A stretch of DNA of 64,000 nucleotides. Source: Pedobacter lusitanus (GTDB lineage Bacteria; Bacteroidota; Bacteroidia; Sphingobacteriales; Sphingobacteriaceae). A model generated the notes under the pieces. The model worked only from the letters and a program-made list of their open reading frames with translations, searched no databases and was not told where the DNA came from. Shown here in pieces: positions 46,859-56,262 of this stretch (position 1 is the first letter of the stretch; each line of letters starts with the position of its first letter). The translations under genes and the position numbers were made by a program. The DNA is taken from positions 5,642,001-5,706,000 of the forward strand of contig NZ_CP157278.1 of NCBI RefSeq assembly GCF_040026395.1. Reading direction: 5' to 3'.

Positions 46859-47644
46859 TTAGCTGTATGGAATAGAGATGTGTATTCCGGTACCTGTGCC
46901 CGGACTGGATTTAACTACGAAGTTCCCGTTCATCATCAGCGTTCTTTTTTGAAGATTGGCTAAGCCTAAACCATCAGCTGCCTTGATTTTTTCTTCCGGA
47001 GTAAAACCTTTTCCATTATCCTGAACAAAAAGTGATAAATAGTCTTTGGTCTGGTCAATGGTGATTGTAATCAGAGTGGCCTGGGCATGCCGGAGAATAT
47101 TGCTCAGTATTTCCTGGAACAACCGGAACATAATCAATTCTTTATCTGCATGTGCCGGGATGGAATGTGTGGTATTGTCATTAAATTCGATTTCATAAGT
47201 CAGGCCCTTTTTCAACCAGTCAAGTTCGTAGGCAATAGCATGCCCCAGACTTTTTTTAATCAGTTCCTGACCATTCATTTTTTTTGAAAGCTGACGCAGT
47301 TCTTTAATTGCACGATGTGTTAATTCTGCGGCTGTATTTATTTTTTCATCTCTTAAGTGATCAGCTTTTATGGAACTCAAAGTCATACTCGTCAGGCTTA
47401 ACAGCTGTCCGATATTATCATGAAGGTCACCTGCAATGGTTTGAAGTATATGCTCCTGTACTTCTATCTGACTCTTTAACAGTTCAAGTTCAAATGTTTT
47501 TTTTAAGGATTCTTTTTCTTCGAGGTGTTTGGCTTTCTTTTTATTATATAAAAAGATATAGATAATCAGAAAAAGAGGGGCAATCAGAAAAATGAATGTA
47601 ATTATGGCAATCAATAAGATTAACTCCTTTGACGATATCTGCAT
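46859..47644 (-). CDS. NarX-type sensor histidine kinase, membrane-anchored
   Basis: A protein of 261 residues from the ATG at 47644. One N-terminal transmembrane helix (about 8-33) without a periplasmic domain, a coiled coil (36-70), the HisKA_3 site GDLHDNIGQLL with phosphoacceptor His75, and a HATPase with EILSNILRHAQAT, DNGKGF and DGLGLANLQKR. Sensing must come from the membrane or from a partner. Its start overlaps the end of the 7-helix membrane protein gene by 25 bases, so that protein is a good candidate partner. Confidence 0.93.
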   Translation of the reverse strand: MQISSKELILLIAIITFIFLIAPLFLIIYIFLYNKKKAKHLEEKESLKKTFELELLKSQIEVQEHILQTIAGDLHDNIGQLLSLTSMTLSSIKADHLRDEKINTAAELTHRAIKELRQLSKKMNGQELIKKSLGHAIAYELDWLKKGLTYEIEFNDNTTHSIPAHADKELIMFRLFQEILSNILRHAQATLITITIDQTKDYLSLFVQDNGKGFTPEEKIKAADGLGLANLQKRTLMMNGNFVVKSSPGTGTGIHISIPYS

Positions 47645-48294
47645 ATGAAAGCGTATGACCAGCAACTATATAAAAGTACATTTAGAATATTAAATGTAAC
47701 ATATCTTGTAGATAAACTCAGCGAATGAGCTTTCTCCTGCAAAAGATAGTCAAAAAATACATTACATGCAGTGCTGCCGAAGTAGAAAAATAAAACTCCG
47801 TTTACCACCCAGAAAGGGGGATAAGACTCCAGCTTTCTGAAATGTTCGTCCTTTAGGATAAGCATATAATAATACAGACTTGCAATGACGAATACAACGG
47901 ACATGAAAGCAGCAGTTTTATAAGCAAAACTACCGAAGTTATTGTTGATTAGTTCCAGGATAAAAACTGAAATAAATAAGCCTAACCAGCTGTAAAGCTG
48001 GCTAGGTTTATGGCGGTATGGTTTGTATAAATGATAGAAAAAACAACTTATCATTGTACATTCAACCACCAGGAAACATGTATAGAGAGCGTAATTATTT
48101 TTATGTTGAATACGTAAGCTGATGCCAGCCATTTCCACGGCACATACCAGCAAAAGATAAATTATAAATGATTTCCAGTATACGTTTTTATCTTTGTATA
48201 AACAGAAAATGCTTATCAGCAGGCAAACAAGCTCTGTAATAGTATTGACTGTAAAAAAATCTGCAATGGTTTTGACCGTGAAAAAATCCAGCAT
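47620..48294 (-). CDS. Seven-helix membrane protein, putative sensor partner
   Basis: A 224-residue protein with about seven transmembrane helices (ITELVCLLISIFCLY, FIIYLLLVCAVEMAGISL, YTCFLVVECTMISCFFY, LYSWLGLFISVFILELI, SVVFVIASLYYYMLIL, VNGVLFFYFGSTACNVFF, ILNVLLYSCWSYAFIC). The family is unknown to me. The N-terminus contains a short internal duplication (FFTVKTIAD then FFTVNTITE), visible also in the DNA at about 48244-48294. It overlaps the histidine-kinase gene by 25 bases and follows the lipoprotein gene by one base, so it is translationally coupled on both sides. Confidence 0.85.
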   Translation of the reverse strand: MLDFFTVKTIADFFTVNTITELVCLLISIFCLYKDKNVYWKSFIIYLLLVCAVEMAGISLRIQHKNNYALYTCFLVVECTMISCFFYHLYKPYRHKPSQLYSWLGLFISVFILELINNNFGSFAYKTAAFMSVVFVIASLYYYMLILKDEHFRKLESYPPFWVVNGVLFFYFGSTACNVFFDYLLQEKAHSLSLSTRYVTFNILNVLLYSCWSYAFICRYRQRS

Positions 48295-48295
48295 A

Positions 48296-48949
48296 TTATC
48301 TAGGGGACAAATCAGGTTTCTTTAACGTATCGATTAGTAAAGTTGCTCCAATTGACATGCAGTTTGAAGGTGGAGGGCATAATTCACCTCTGTTTTCAGG
48401 AACGAAAGTCACAATAAATCCGTTTTTAGATACTTTAGTGTTTTTATTTGCAATACTCTCCTGATTAACAATGTTTTCGTAATAGTCGAAGTGTAAGATT
48501 CCGTCCTCAGTCTGAACCGGCTTGGTCGATACCATTAACAGGGTGTTGTATCCCCAGTATTTTTTTGGAGGTACAGGAGTTTTCCTTCCTATTAATGTAG
48601 TATCATACTTTTTATTGTAGGTAATCATATAAAAACGTACACCATCTCCTTTTTCCTGTTCCAGCTGATTAAGCATCTGTCTTAATCTTTCTTTACTGAA
48701 CCAAACACAACGGGTGTCCGGTTTTTTGGGTGCACGTGCGCTTACTTCTTCTTCAGTCTGGTCTACATAACCTGCATGAGGAGCGTAATTCTGAACATAT
48801 TCTTTTGCAGTTCTGACATCAACCAAAACTGAATCAGGTATAGCAACATCCTGACCGGTTGTTTCTACTTTAGCAGTTTCTTTTTGCTGACAAGCAGCAA
48901 CACTTACAGCAATTAATGCAGTAAACAGAATAGGGAATTTTAATTTCAT
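48296..48949 (-). CDS. Hypothetical lipoprotein, first gene of two-component operon
   Basis: A protein of 217 residues from the ATG at 48949, with lipobox VAAC (Cys20). The mature protein has no recognised family. It contains a central strand-rich region (VRFYMITYNKKYDTTLIGRK, then GYNTLLMVSTKP) and a Cys-containing C-terminal stretch (GELCPPPSNCMSIGATLL). It opens the operon lipoprotein/7-helix protein/histidine kinase/response regulator. It could be the external sensing part. Confidence 0.85.
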   Translation of the reverse strand: MKLKFPILFTALIAVSVAACQQKETAKVETTGQDVAIPDSVLVDVRTAKEYVQNYAPHAGYVDQTEEEVSARAPKKPDTRCVWFSKERLRQMLNQLEQEKGDGVRFYMITYNKKYDTTLIGRKTPVPPKKYWGYNTLLMVSTKPVQTEDGILHFDYYENIVNQESIANKNTKVSKNGFIVTFVPENRGELCPPPSNCMSIGATLLIDTLKKPDLSPR

Positions 48950-49122
48950 AATATGGGCGTTTTTTTTAGCTAACCTAGGTATTTTATTTCTTACAGCAAA
49001 CTTCATTTTGCCTTTTAATAAAGCTAAAATGCTGAAATCGAAAAGCTGTTTTCACCCTGTCATTTAAGATCGGTCAGCTTGATATTTGGCCTATATACTG
49101 TTCTTATAAAATCATATTTATT

Positions 49123-49869
49123 ATGTGTACGCAAGGCGTTATTCAACTCATTGGGAAGCCGGTTAATGAAAAGCAGGCTGCCGTTTCATTTAATTTGCTG
49201 CCAGGTTCTGATCCGGTAGCTATGGGCTGTTTTTTATCCATCTGGGAGGGTAGCCGTACTCTTTCGAGCTCAGAAGCTTTGCAAACCAGAAGAATAAATA
49301 GTGGTGAACTTTTTGGTGATCATATATTTGATAAGCTTTCTATTGGAAAAAAGAATTATATTGTTGGGTTGGGCATTGATAAGGGAAGAGCTACAGAAAC
49401 AATTGTAGCAACGCTGTCTTTGGGTGTGTCAGCTATACTTAATCAGCCCCTCCCTGCGGTATACAGTAATATAAGTGTAAATGCAGATAATATTGGAACA
49501 GATTTTCTGATTGCACATTTTGCCAGTCCGTGCTGTAACCAGATCAAAGCAAATAAAAAGTGGATTGCCCTGTTTCAGGGTGAATTTAACTCCGCGATCT
49601 ATAATGGAACAAATATGATTGCCACCAGTAAGGCAGCACCTTATCAATACTCTGGAAGCATTATTATGAAAAATATACCAAAAGGACTGGCTCGTTTTGA
49701 AACTTATACTTTGATATTTGGACAGGGGCTGGATAAATTCGGTGATCTTGATTATACTAAGCTGATCAGCAGTTGTACATTCATTGTTTGGAGATCAAAA
49801 ATTTATATAGGCGCCTCTGCCACCAGCCCTTTTTCGGCTTCTTCACCCACATTAATTAACGCTATATAA
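49123..49869 (+). CDS. Hypothetical protein, 248 residues
   Basis: No family recognised. ATG 49123; no signal peptide or clear transmembrane helix. Composition is beta-rich with small residues (AAVSFNLLPGSDPVAMGCF, then NYIVGLGIDKGRATET), two Cys pairs (SPCCNQ), and an Ala/Ser/Pro-rich end (GASATSPFSASSPTLI). It is divergent from the lipoprotein operon and followed 9 bases later by the His-rich peptide gene, so the two may be co-transcribed. Confidence 0.7.
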   Translation: MCTQGVIQLIGKPVNEKQAAVSFNLLPGSDPVAMGCFLSIWEGSRTLSSSEALQTRRINSGELFGDHIFDKLSIGKKNYIVGLGIDKGRATETIVATLSLGVSAILNQPLPAVYSNISVNADNIGTDFLIAHFASPCCNQIKANKKWIALFQGEFNSAIYNGTNMIATSKAAPYQYSGSIIMKNIPKGLARFETYTLIFGQGLDKFGDLDYTKLISSCTFIVWRSKIYIGASATSPFSASSPTLINAI

Positions 49870-49878
49870 GAACTTGTT

Positions 49879-50004
49879 ATGGACCTGGAAATATTTCTTC
49901 GTTTTCTTCTGATCTTACTTCTTTTAATCCCGCAGAATGTGAGTGCCCGGAAATATCATCATCATCACCATCAGCCAGTAAGAACATTACAGGTTTTTAA
50001 ATGA
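49879..50004 (+). CDS. 41-residue His-rich secreted or anchored peptide
   Basis: ATG 49879 opens a 41-codon frame with a signal-like hydrophobic stretch (FLRFLLILLLLIPQNVSA), then RKYHHHHHQPVRTLQVFK. If cleaved after VSA, an 18-residue peptide with five consecutive His is released; otherwise it is a membrane-anchored metal-binding tail. It starts 9 bases after the preceding gene. No family recognised. Confidence 0.5.
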   Translation: MDLEIFLRFLLILLLLIPQNVSARKYHHHHHQPVRTLQVFK

Positions 50005-50015
50005 GGTCTTTGAAA

Positions 50016-50023
50016 TAATTTTG
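50016..50023 (+). promoter_or_regulatory. Candidate -7 box (TAATTTTG) of hipA-like gene
   Basis: An exact match to TAnnTTTG, 41 bases before the ATG at 50065. The -33 position has only GTTTTT near 49992. Confidence 0.45.
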
Positions 50024-50064
50024 CCTAAATTTCAAGCCTCCTCTCTCAAGAGAGTATTTTTATC

Positions 50065-50862
50065 ATGAATATTAATGAATTTCAACTCAGAACCGTCAAT
50101 GTAACCCGTTATGTTACACCATTGCGTGAAGGAGGATCTATGCCTGCTATTGCAGAAGCTGATGATGATTTCCTGTATGTCCTTAAGTTCCGTGGTGCAG
50201 GGCAGGGGGTAAAGGCATTGATCGCCGAGATAATCGGTGGTGAAATTGCACGTACTCTTGGTTTTAAAGTACCTGAAATTGTGTTGGCTAATCTGGACGA
50301 GGCTTTTGGCCGTACAGAACCGGATGAAGAAATACAAGACCTGCTGAAAGCCAGTATCGGACTTAATCTTGCCCTGCACTATCTTTCAGGTGCAATTACC
50401 TTTGATCCTACTGTAACCACTATAGATGCGAAACTTGCTTCACAGATCGTTTGGCTGGATTGTTTGTTAACAAATATGGATCGTACTGCACGTAACACCA
50501 ATATGTTAATCTGGCATAAGGAATTATGGCTGATTGATCATGGTGCTTCTCTTTATTTTCATCATTCCTGGCAAAACTGGGAAGAACAGGCACAACGGCC
50601 ATTTGTCTTGATTAAAGATCATGTGCTACTGCCCTGGGCCTCAGAGCTGGAAGCTGTTAATGCAGAATTCAGCCCGATCATTACTAAAGAACTGATTTAT
50701 CATATCGTAGGTTTGATCCCGGCAGAGTGGTTATGCGAAGAACGCACATTTAATTCAGCTGAAGAACATCGCAATGCTTATGCCCGGTTTTTGGAATTAA
50801 GAATAGCGAATTCAGAAATTTTTGTAAAGGAAGCACAAAATGCAAGACAATCACTTATTTGA
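50065..50862 (+). CDS. HipA-family (HipA_2-type) kinase
   Basis: A 265-residue kinase of the PI3/4-kinase-like HipA superfamily. The putative ATP lysine is K41 (YVLKFRG), the catalytic loop is NMDRTARNTN (137-146; D139, N144) and the metal Asp is D158 in LIDHGASLY. Shorter than E. coli HipA (about 440), it matches the compact HipA_2 form. It overlaps the DUF3037 gene by 23 bases, a conserved type of pair. No HipB-like antitoxin is present, so it should not be assumed to be a persistence toxin. The target is unknown. Confidence 0.88.
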   Translation: MNINEFQLRTVNVTRYVTPLREGGSMPAIAEADDDFLYVLKFRGAGQGVKALIAEIIGGEIARTLGFKVPEIVLANLDEAFGRTEPDEEIQDLLKASIGLNLALHYLSGAITFDPTVTTIDAKLASQIVWLDCLLTNMDRTARNTNMLIWHKELWLIDHGASLYFHHSWQNWEEQAQRPFVLIKDHVLLPWASELEAVNAEFSPIITKELIYHIVGLIPAEWLCEERTFNSAEEHRNAYARFLELRIANSEIFVKEAQNARQSLI

Positions 50863-51223
50863 GTACGCAATAATCCGCGTTGTACCAAGGGTGGAACGTG
50901 AAGAATTTATGAATGCAGGTGTTATACTTTATTGTGCCAGACAGAAATTTCTGCAGGCAGAGATTATCTTAGATAAGGAAAAACTAAGTGCTTTTTCACC
51001 TGCAGCGGATATAGAAGAGATTGAGCAAAATCTTTTGGCTTTAAAACGGATTTGTGCCGGTGGAAAAGAAGGAGGGCCGATTGGCCTGTTAGATGCTGCA
51101 TCACGTTTTCGCTGGCTGACTGCTATGCGGAGTACAGTACTTCAAACTTCCAGGGTACATCCTGGTTTTTGTAAGGATCCCGCTGAAAAGCTGATGCTGC
51201 TACTTGAAGAACAGGTGTTATAA
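50840..51223 (+). CDS. DUF3037 protein paired with HipA-like kinase
   Basis: A 127-residue cytoplasmic protein. The DUF3037 pattern begins at once (FEYAIIRVVPRVEREEFMNAGVI, with conserved R and E) and continues with FRWLTAMRSTVLQTSRVHPG. Its ATG lies inside the end of the kinase gene (23-base overlap), implying translational coupling and fixed stoichiometry. The role is unknown: it could regulate the kinase or be its substrate. Confidence 0.9.
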   Translation: MQDNHLFEYAIIRVVPRVEREEFMNAGVILYCARQKFLQAEIILDKEKLSAFSPAADIEEIEQNLLALKRICAGGKEGGPIGLLDAASRFRWLTAMRSTVLQTSRVHPGFCKDPAEKLMLLLEEQVL

Positions 51224-51244
51224 ATTTTTTTTAAATGAATGACA

Positions 51245-51281
51245 AAAAAAAAGCCCCCTTTTAAATATAAAAAAGGGGGCT
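51245..51281 (-). terminator. Terminator of M1 aminopeptidase gene
   Basis: An 11-bp stem (AGCCCCCTTTT / AAAAGGGGGCT) with an 8-base loop; on the minus strand it is followed by nine T. It also separates the convergent DUF3037 gene. Confidence 0.85.
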
Positions 51282-51297
51282 GATAATTTAGAATTGA

Positions 51298-53802
51298 TTA
51301 TTTCTTATCATTAATCTGTTGCTGAGCTTCTTCTATAAGCTTCACTGAAGGGTCGTCGTTTTGTTGTTTACGCACTTCTTTTACCTGATTAAGAATACTG
51401 ATAATTATGGGGGCAGCTCCCTGCACCTTATACTTAATACCCATATCTTTTAAGATATTAATTCCCTGCTGGGCGTTTTCAGAATTTTTAAGGTGAGCAG
51501 TCATGATGGTGAAATCTTTCAGCATGTTAAATTGTGACTGCGGATCACTGTCCTGATAATTTTTATAGACAAATGGCCATTCTGCATCGCTGCCATTTTT
51601 AGCATAAATTGCAACAATAGCTTTTGTCAGTTCACCTTTGTTATCTTTTTCAAGAGATCTGGCAATGGTCAGCGCTTCTGTAGGTTTTAGAATAGATATT
51701 GCATATAAAGATGCACCTTGTACCGCATATGAAGAGCTTTTCAGTCCTTCGGTAAAAAGTGCCACCTGCTCTGCTGCATCTTTAGTACCGCTGATGATTT
51801 TCATGGCTTCAGCCTTTGCGAGGTTATTGTCGTCAGTTTTGGCTATTTTCAGAATTAAAGGAATTGCCGGATTTGTTAAAGCAGTATTATCCGGGGCAAT
51901 ACTGTTCATTGTTTTGATACGTAATCCGTAGTATTTATCCTGCAAGGCTGCCAGTAATATTTGCTGTGCTACAGGATCATTTTGCTGTGCTGCAGCTCCT
52001 TCAATGGCTTCCAGTCTATCCATGTATAATGGAGCGTGCTGATATTGGAATAGTAATTCTCTGAGGCTTTTATGGTCAGTTTTTTTGCTTAATGTGATTT
52101 TATCGGCATCTACATTTACAAGCCCTGGCTGGGCGGTTAATTTAAAAGTCAGTGTATCTGATTTACTTCGCATCCAGATCTGATGACGTTCTTTCTGTGT
52201 ACCATGGTAAATATCTACAGCCATTGGTAACTGGAATGCCTTCCCATCCTGAGTCTGGTTCAGGTAAATGGTTTGTGTTTTAGTGGCCTCATCCCATTTG
52301 TATTTAATGTCGAGTAAAGGATGGCCTGCACCATAATACCATTGATTGAAAAACCAGTTTAAATCTTTGCCGCTGGCTTCTTCCATGGCAAGGCGTAGCT
52401 GCTGACCTTCACCATTTTTAAATGCATTGGTTTTCAGGTAAATATTTAATCCTTTAAAAAAAACAGTTGGTGTCAGATAATTACGCAGCATATTCAGAAT
52501 ACGACCGCCTTTTTTGTAAGACACATCATCAAACATGTCCTGGGCAGCGTGGTAATGAAAACGTACCAGATCTTTTGTTGCATTTGCAGGATCTTCAAGG
52601 TATGTTTCCAGGGCTTCATTGTTATGCTCATCGCCGGTATCCTGCCCGTATTTATGTTCGGCCCACAGTGTTTCACTGAAATCTGCAAAAGACTCGTTTA
52701 CAGTAAGATTACTCCAGCTTTCTGCGGTTACATAATCTCCAAACCATTGATGAAACAATTCATGAACGATTGTACTTCGTCCTTTATCGTAATATCTGTC
52801 TGCCAGTTCGCGTGCAGTGCCCTGTACATAGGCGCCGTGCAATGTCGCAGTTGTATTCTCCATCGCACCGCTCACATAGTCACGTACTACAATCTGTGCA
52901 TATTTATTCCATGGATAATCTACGCCCAGAATTTTTGAGTAAAATTCCATTACTTCGGGAGTAAAGCTGAATATTTCCTTTGCATAGGGTGCATATGCTG
53001 GTTCCAGATAATAACTAACCTCTTTGTCACGCCATTTGTCACGATATATTTTAAAGTCTCCGACTGCCATCATAAACAAATAAGGGGAATGTGGTAATTC
53101 CATTTTCCAGGTATCTGTTCTTGTACCGTCAGCATTTTTCTTCTGTGAAGCCAGTCTGCCGTTGGATAAGGTTACATATTTGGCTGGCACAGTCATACTG
53201 ATTTCATCAGTAGTTTTTTGATTGGTTCTGTCAATTGTAGGAAACCAGGCAGAAGAGCTTTCCAGTTCACCCTGTGTCCAGATTTGTACGGGTTTACCTT
53301 TTTCAGTACTGTCCGGATTAATAAAATAAAGTCCTTTAGCATCGGTTATAGCTGCACCTGCTTCAAGTTTTAGCTCATCCGGCTTTGCTGTATAATCAAT
53401 ATAGATGGTGTAATTTTCTGTACTCTGATAAACTTTGTCTAGTTTAATTGCCAGTGAAAGATTATCATAGGTATATTTCAACGGAATGTTCCTGCCATTT
53501 CTAACCACAGCAACTGTCTTAATATCCATGCCTTTTGCATCAAGTCTTAAGCTGTCAGTTGCATAAATATGGGGCTTAATTGTTACCCATTCTTTTCCAT
53601 ATAAATAGCGCTTTTTATAGTCAAATTTAACATCCAGTTTAGTATGGATCAGGTCATTGATTTTTTCAGCACTTCCTCTGTAGATTTTTAATAAAGGATC
53701 TTCAGATTTTTGTTGGGCAAATGCCGGTAGTGCAACTGCTGTGGCAATGAAAAACATCGTTTGCAGTACAGCACGCTTATAAATTCTTGGTTTTATAATC
53801 AT
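51298..53802 (-). CDS. M1-family zinc aminopeptidase, exported
   Basis: An 834-residue protein with signal peptide (TMFFIATAVALPAFA). The M1 domain has the exopeptidase motif GAMEN and the zinc site HELFH followed 18 residues later by E (NESFADF), around residue 345. A helical HEAT-like C-terminal part (about 560-834) follows. It cleaves N-terminal residues from peptides in the periplasm or outside. The gene is monocistronic, divergent from sufB, with its own terminator. Confidence 0.95.
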   Translation of the reverse strand: MIIKPRIYKRAVLQTMFFIATAVALPAFAQQKSEDPLLKIYRGSAEKINDLIHTKLDVKFDYKKRYLYGKEWVTIKPHIYATDSLRLDAKGMDIKTVAVVRNGRNIPLKYTYDNLSLAIKLDKVYQSTENYTIYIDYTAKPDELKLEAGAAITDAKGLYFINPDSTEKGKPVQIWTQGELESSSAWFPTIDRTNQKTTDEISMTVPAKYVTLSNGRLASQKKNADGTRTDTWKMELPHSPYLFMMAVGDFKIYRDKWRDKEVSYYLEPAYAPYAKEIFSFTPEVMEFYSKILGVDYPWNKYAQIVVRDYVSGAMENTTATLHGAYVQGTARELADRYYDKGRSTIVHELFHQWFGDYVTAESWSNLTVNESFADFSETLWAEHKYGQDTGDEHNNEALETYLEDPANATKDLVRFHYHAAQDMFDDVSYKKGGRILNMLRNYLTPTVFFKGLNIYLKTNAFKNGEGQQLRLAMEEASGKDLNWFFNQWYYGAGHPLLDIKYKWDEATKTQTIYLNQTQDGKAFQLPMAVDIYHGTQKERHQIWMRSKSDTLTFKLTAQPGLVNVDADKITLSKKTDHKSLRELLFQYQHAPLYMDRLEAIEGAAAQQNDPVAQQILLAALQDKYYGLRIKTMNSIAPDNTALTNPAIPLILKIAKTDDNNLAKAEAMKIISGTKDAAEQVALFTEGLKSSSYAVQGASLYAISILKPTEALTIARSLEKDNKGELTKAIVAIYAKNGSDAEWPFVYKNYQDSDPQSQFNMLKDFTIMTAHLKNSENAQQGINILKDMGIKYKVQGAAPIIISILNQVKEVRKQQNDDPSVKLIEEAQQQINDKK

Positions 53803-53906
53803 TTTAACGTCTTTAAAATATCGCTGTAAATCTAAGTGGACTATTGATAAAGTGCAAGTATTGTTTTTGCTAAAGAATTTAATGTTTTGTTCAAACTCAT
53901 CGTATT

Positions 53907-53938
53907 GTAATAAACAAAGGAATTCCTTTGTTTATTAC
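53907..53938. promoter_or_regulatory. 32-bp perfect palindrome, candidate SufR operator
   Basis: The sequence centred at 53922/53923 (core AACAAAGGAA|TTCCTTTGTT) is a perfect inverted repeat of 16 bases per arm with no loop. Its right arm contains the -33 TTTG of the suf promoter, so a bound repressor would block RNA polymerase. It lies 79 bases before sufB. A SufR-like repressor is encoded at the end of the same operon. Confidence 0.7.
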
Positions 53939-53956
53939 CTGCTTTACTTATATTTG
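53927..53956 (+). promoter_or_regulatory. suf operon promoter (-33 TTTG, -7 TATATTTG)
   Basis: TTTG at 53927-53930 and TATATTTG at 53949-53956, separated by 18 bases, match both Bacteroidota promoter boxes. The start codon is 61 bases downstream. Confidence 0.7.
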
Positions 53957-54017
53957 TACCCTGCTTTAATCATCAGCTATCCGAATGCTGCCGATAAAGT
54001 TCTTAAACTGAATAATA

Positions 54018-55463
54018 ATGGAAAAAGATGATTTGATGCTCGAACAACTGGCAAATCGTGAATACGAATTTGGCTTTGTTACAGCGATTGATATGGATAT
54101 TTCTGAAATCGGACTCAATGAGGATACTGTACGGTTTATATCTGCAAAAAAGAATGAACCTCAATGGTTACTTGATTGGCGTATGAAGGGTTTCAAAGCT
54201 TTCCAGAAGCAAGAAATGCCGCAATGGCAAAACTTCAAAATGCCTGAAATTGACTTCCAGTCTATTTCCTATTATGCAGCTCCCAAACAACAAGCTAAAT
54301 ATGCATCATTAGATGAGGTTGATCCGGAGCTGTTGCGTACTTTTGAAAAACTGGGTATCCCGATATCTGAACAAAAACAACTGGCAGGAGTTGCTGTGGA
54401 TGTTGTATTTGACAGTGTATCTGTGACTACTACTTATAAGAAACATTTGAATGAACTGGGGATTATATTTTGTTCTATCAGTGATGCGGTTAAAGATCAT
54501 CCTGAGCTGATACAAAAATATCTGGGTTCTGTGGTTCCGCATACTGACAATGTTTTTGCTTCTTTAAACACTGCTGTATTCTCTGACGGATCTTTTGTAT
54601 ACATTCCTAAAGGAGTAAGATGCCCTATGGAATTATCTACTTATTTCAGGATCAATGCTGAAAATACGGGGCAGTTTGAGCGTACGCTCATTATTGCTGA
54701 CGAGGATAGCTATGTAAGTTATCTTGAAGGATGTACTGCTCCAATGCGTGATGAAAATCAATTACATGCTGCGGTGGTAGAATTAATTGCCATGAAAGGT
54801 GCAGAAATAAAATATTCTACTGTACAAAACTGGTATCCGGGTGATAAAGATGGAAAGGGAGGGATATTTAACTTTGTTACCAAGCGTGGTGCCTGTCGTG
54901 GTGAACGAGCCAAAATTTCCTGGACCCAGGTAGAAACTGGATCAGCAATTACCTGGAAATATCCAAGTATTCTGTTGCAGGGTGATTATTCGTCAGGAGA
55001 ATTCTATTCTGTTGCGGTAACCAACAATATGCAGATTGCCGATACCGGAACGAAAATACATCATATAGGTGCACATACTAAAAGCAGAATTATTTCTAAA
55101 GGTATTTCTGCCGGTCAGGGACAGAATAGTTACCGTGGTTTAGTGCAAATGGGGGCCAAAGCTGCTCATGCACGTAACTTTACCCAATGTGATTCCCTGC
55201 TGATTGGTGATCGGTGTGGCGCACATACTTTTCCTTACATCGAATCTAAAAACAACACGGCTACCATCGAGCATGAAGCCACAACCTCAAAAATAGGAGA
55301 AGATCAGGTCTTTTATCTGAATCAGCGTGGAATTGATGCTGAACAGGCCATTGCATTAATTGTTAACGGATATGCAAAAGATGTACTGAATCAATTACCA
55401 ATGGAATTTGCGGTAGAAGCTCAAAAATTACTTTCTCTTACACTCGAAGGCAGCGTAGGGTAG
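54018..55463 (+). CDS. sufB: SufB, Fe-S cluster scaffold subunit
   Basis: A 481-residue protein of normal SufB length with the family core ([53 protein letters not shown] and [20 protein letters not shown]). It forms the SufBC2D scaffold on which [Fe-S] clusters are built in the cytoplasm. First gene of a seven-gene operon in the order B-C-D-S-E-T-R. Confidence 0.98.
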   Translation: MEKDDLMLEQLANREYEFGFVTAIDMDISEIGLNEDTVRFISAKKNEPQWLLDWRMKGFKAFQKQEMPQWQNFKMPEIDFQSISYYAAPKQQAKYASLDEVDPELLRTFEKLGIPISEQKQLAGVAVDVVFDSVSVTTTYKKHLNELGIIFCSISDAVKDHPELIQKYLGSVVPHTDNVFASLNTAVFSDGSFVYIPKGVRCPMELSTYFRINAENTGQFERTLIIADEDSYVSYLEGCTAPMRDENQLHAAVVELIAMKGAEIKYSTVQNWYPGDKDGKGGIFNFVTKRGACRGERAKISWTQVETGSAITWKYPSILLQGDYSSGEFYSVAVTNNMQIADTGTKIHHIGAHTKSRIISKGISAGQGQNSYRGLVQMGAKAAHARNFTQCDSLLIGDRCGAHTFPYIESKNNTATIEHEATTSKIGEDQVFYLNQRGIDAEQAIALIVNGYAKDVLNQLPMEFAVEAQKLLSLTLEGSVG

Positions 55464-55487
55464 ATCATAAAAAAATATAGAAATAAT

Positions 55488-56261
55488 ATGTTATCAATAA
55501 AAAATCTTCATGCGAATATTGAAGGAAAAGAAATATTAAAAGGAATTAACCTGGAAGTTAAAGCTGGTGAGGTACATGCTATTATGGGTCCTAACGGATC
55601 TGGTAAAAGCTCATTGGCTTCTGTCCTTGCCGGACGTGAAAATTATGAAGTTACTGAAGGTGAGGTTTGGCTTGATGGTAAAAATCTGTTGGATATGAAA
55701 CCTGAAGTACGTGCACGTGAAGGTGTTTTCCTTGCTTTTCAATATCCTGTAGAAATTCCTGGAGTATCAAACATTAATTTTTTAAGAACAGCATTAAGTG
55801 AGATCAGAACTCACCGTGAACTTCCACAGCTTTCAGCTAAAGAGTTCCTGAAAATGACCAAAGAAAAGCAGGCTCTTGTAGAGTTTGAAGCGAAATTGGC
55901 TAATCGTTCGTTGAATCAGGGTTTTTCCGGAGGAGAGAAAAAGAGAAATGAAGTATTCCAGTTAGCGATGCTGGAGCCAAAATTATCAATTCTTGATGAG
56001 ACTGATTCAGGACTGGATATTGATGCGCTAAGGATTGTGTCCAATGGCATTAATAAATTGCGTTCTGCAGATAATGCTTTTGTTCTGATTACCCATTATC
56101 AGCGTTTACTGGAATATATTGTACCTGATTTTGTACACGTTTTATACAATGGTCAGATTGTACGATCAGGAACAAAAGAACTGGCATTGGAACTGGAAGA
56201 AAAAGGTTATGACTGGTTAAAAGAAGAGTTCCATGGCAATGAATCAATAAACAAAATCTAA
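55488..56261 (+). CDS. sufC: SufC, ATPase of the SufBCD complex
   Basis: A 257-residue soluble ABC ATPase with Walker A GPNGSGKSS, signature FSGGEKKRNE, Walker B LSILDETDSGLD (the SufC form) and LITHYQRLL. It drives conformational change in SufBC2D. It lies 24 bases after sufB and 1 base before sufD. Confidence 0.98.
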   Translation: MLSIKNLHANIEGKEILKGINLEVKAGEVHAIMGPNGSGKSSLASVLAGRENYEVTEGEVWLDGKNLLDMKPEVRAREGVFLAFQYPVEIPGVSNINFLRTALSEIRTHRELPQLSAKEFLKMTKEKQALVEFEAKLANRSLNQGFSGGEKKRNEVFQLAMLEPKLSILDETDSGLDIDALRIVSNGINKLRSADNAFVLITHYQRLLEYIVPDFVHVLYNGQIVRSGTKELALELEEKGYDWLKEEFHGNESINKI

Positions 56262-56262
56262 G

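Noticed and set aside
50065..50862. Classic HipBA toxin-antitoxin module
   Set aside because: There is no HipB-like DNA-binding gene next to it; the partner is DUF3037.
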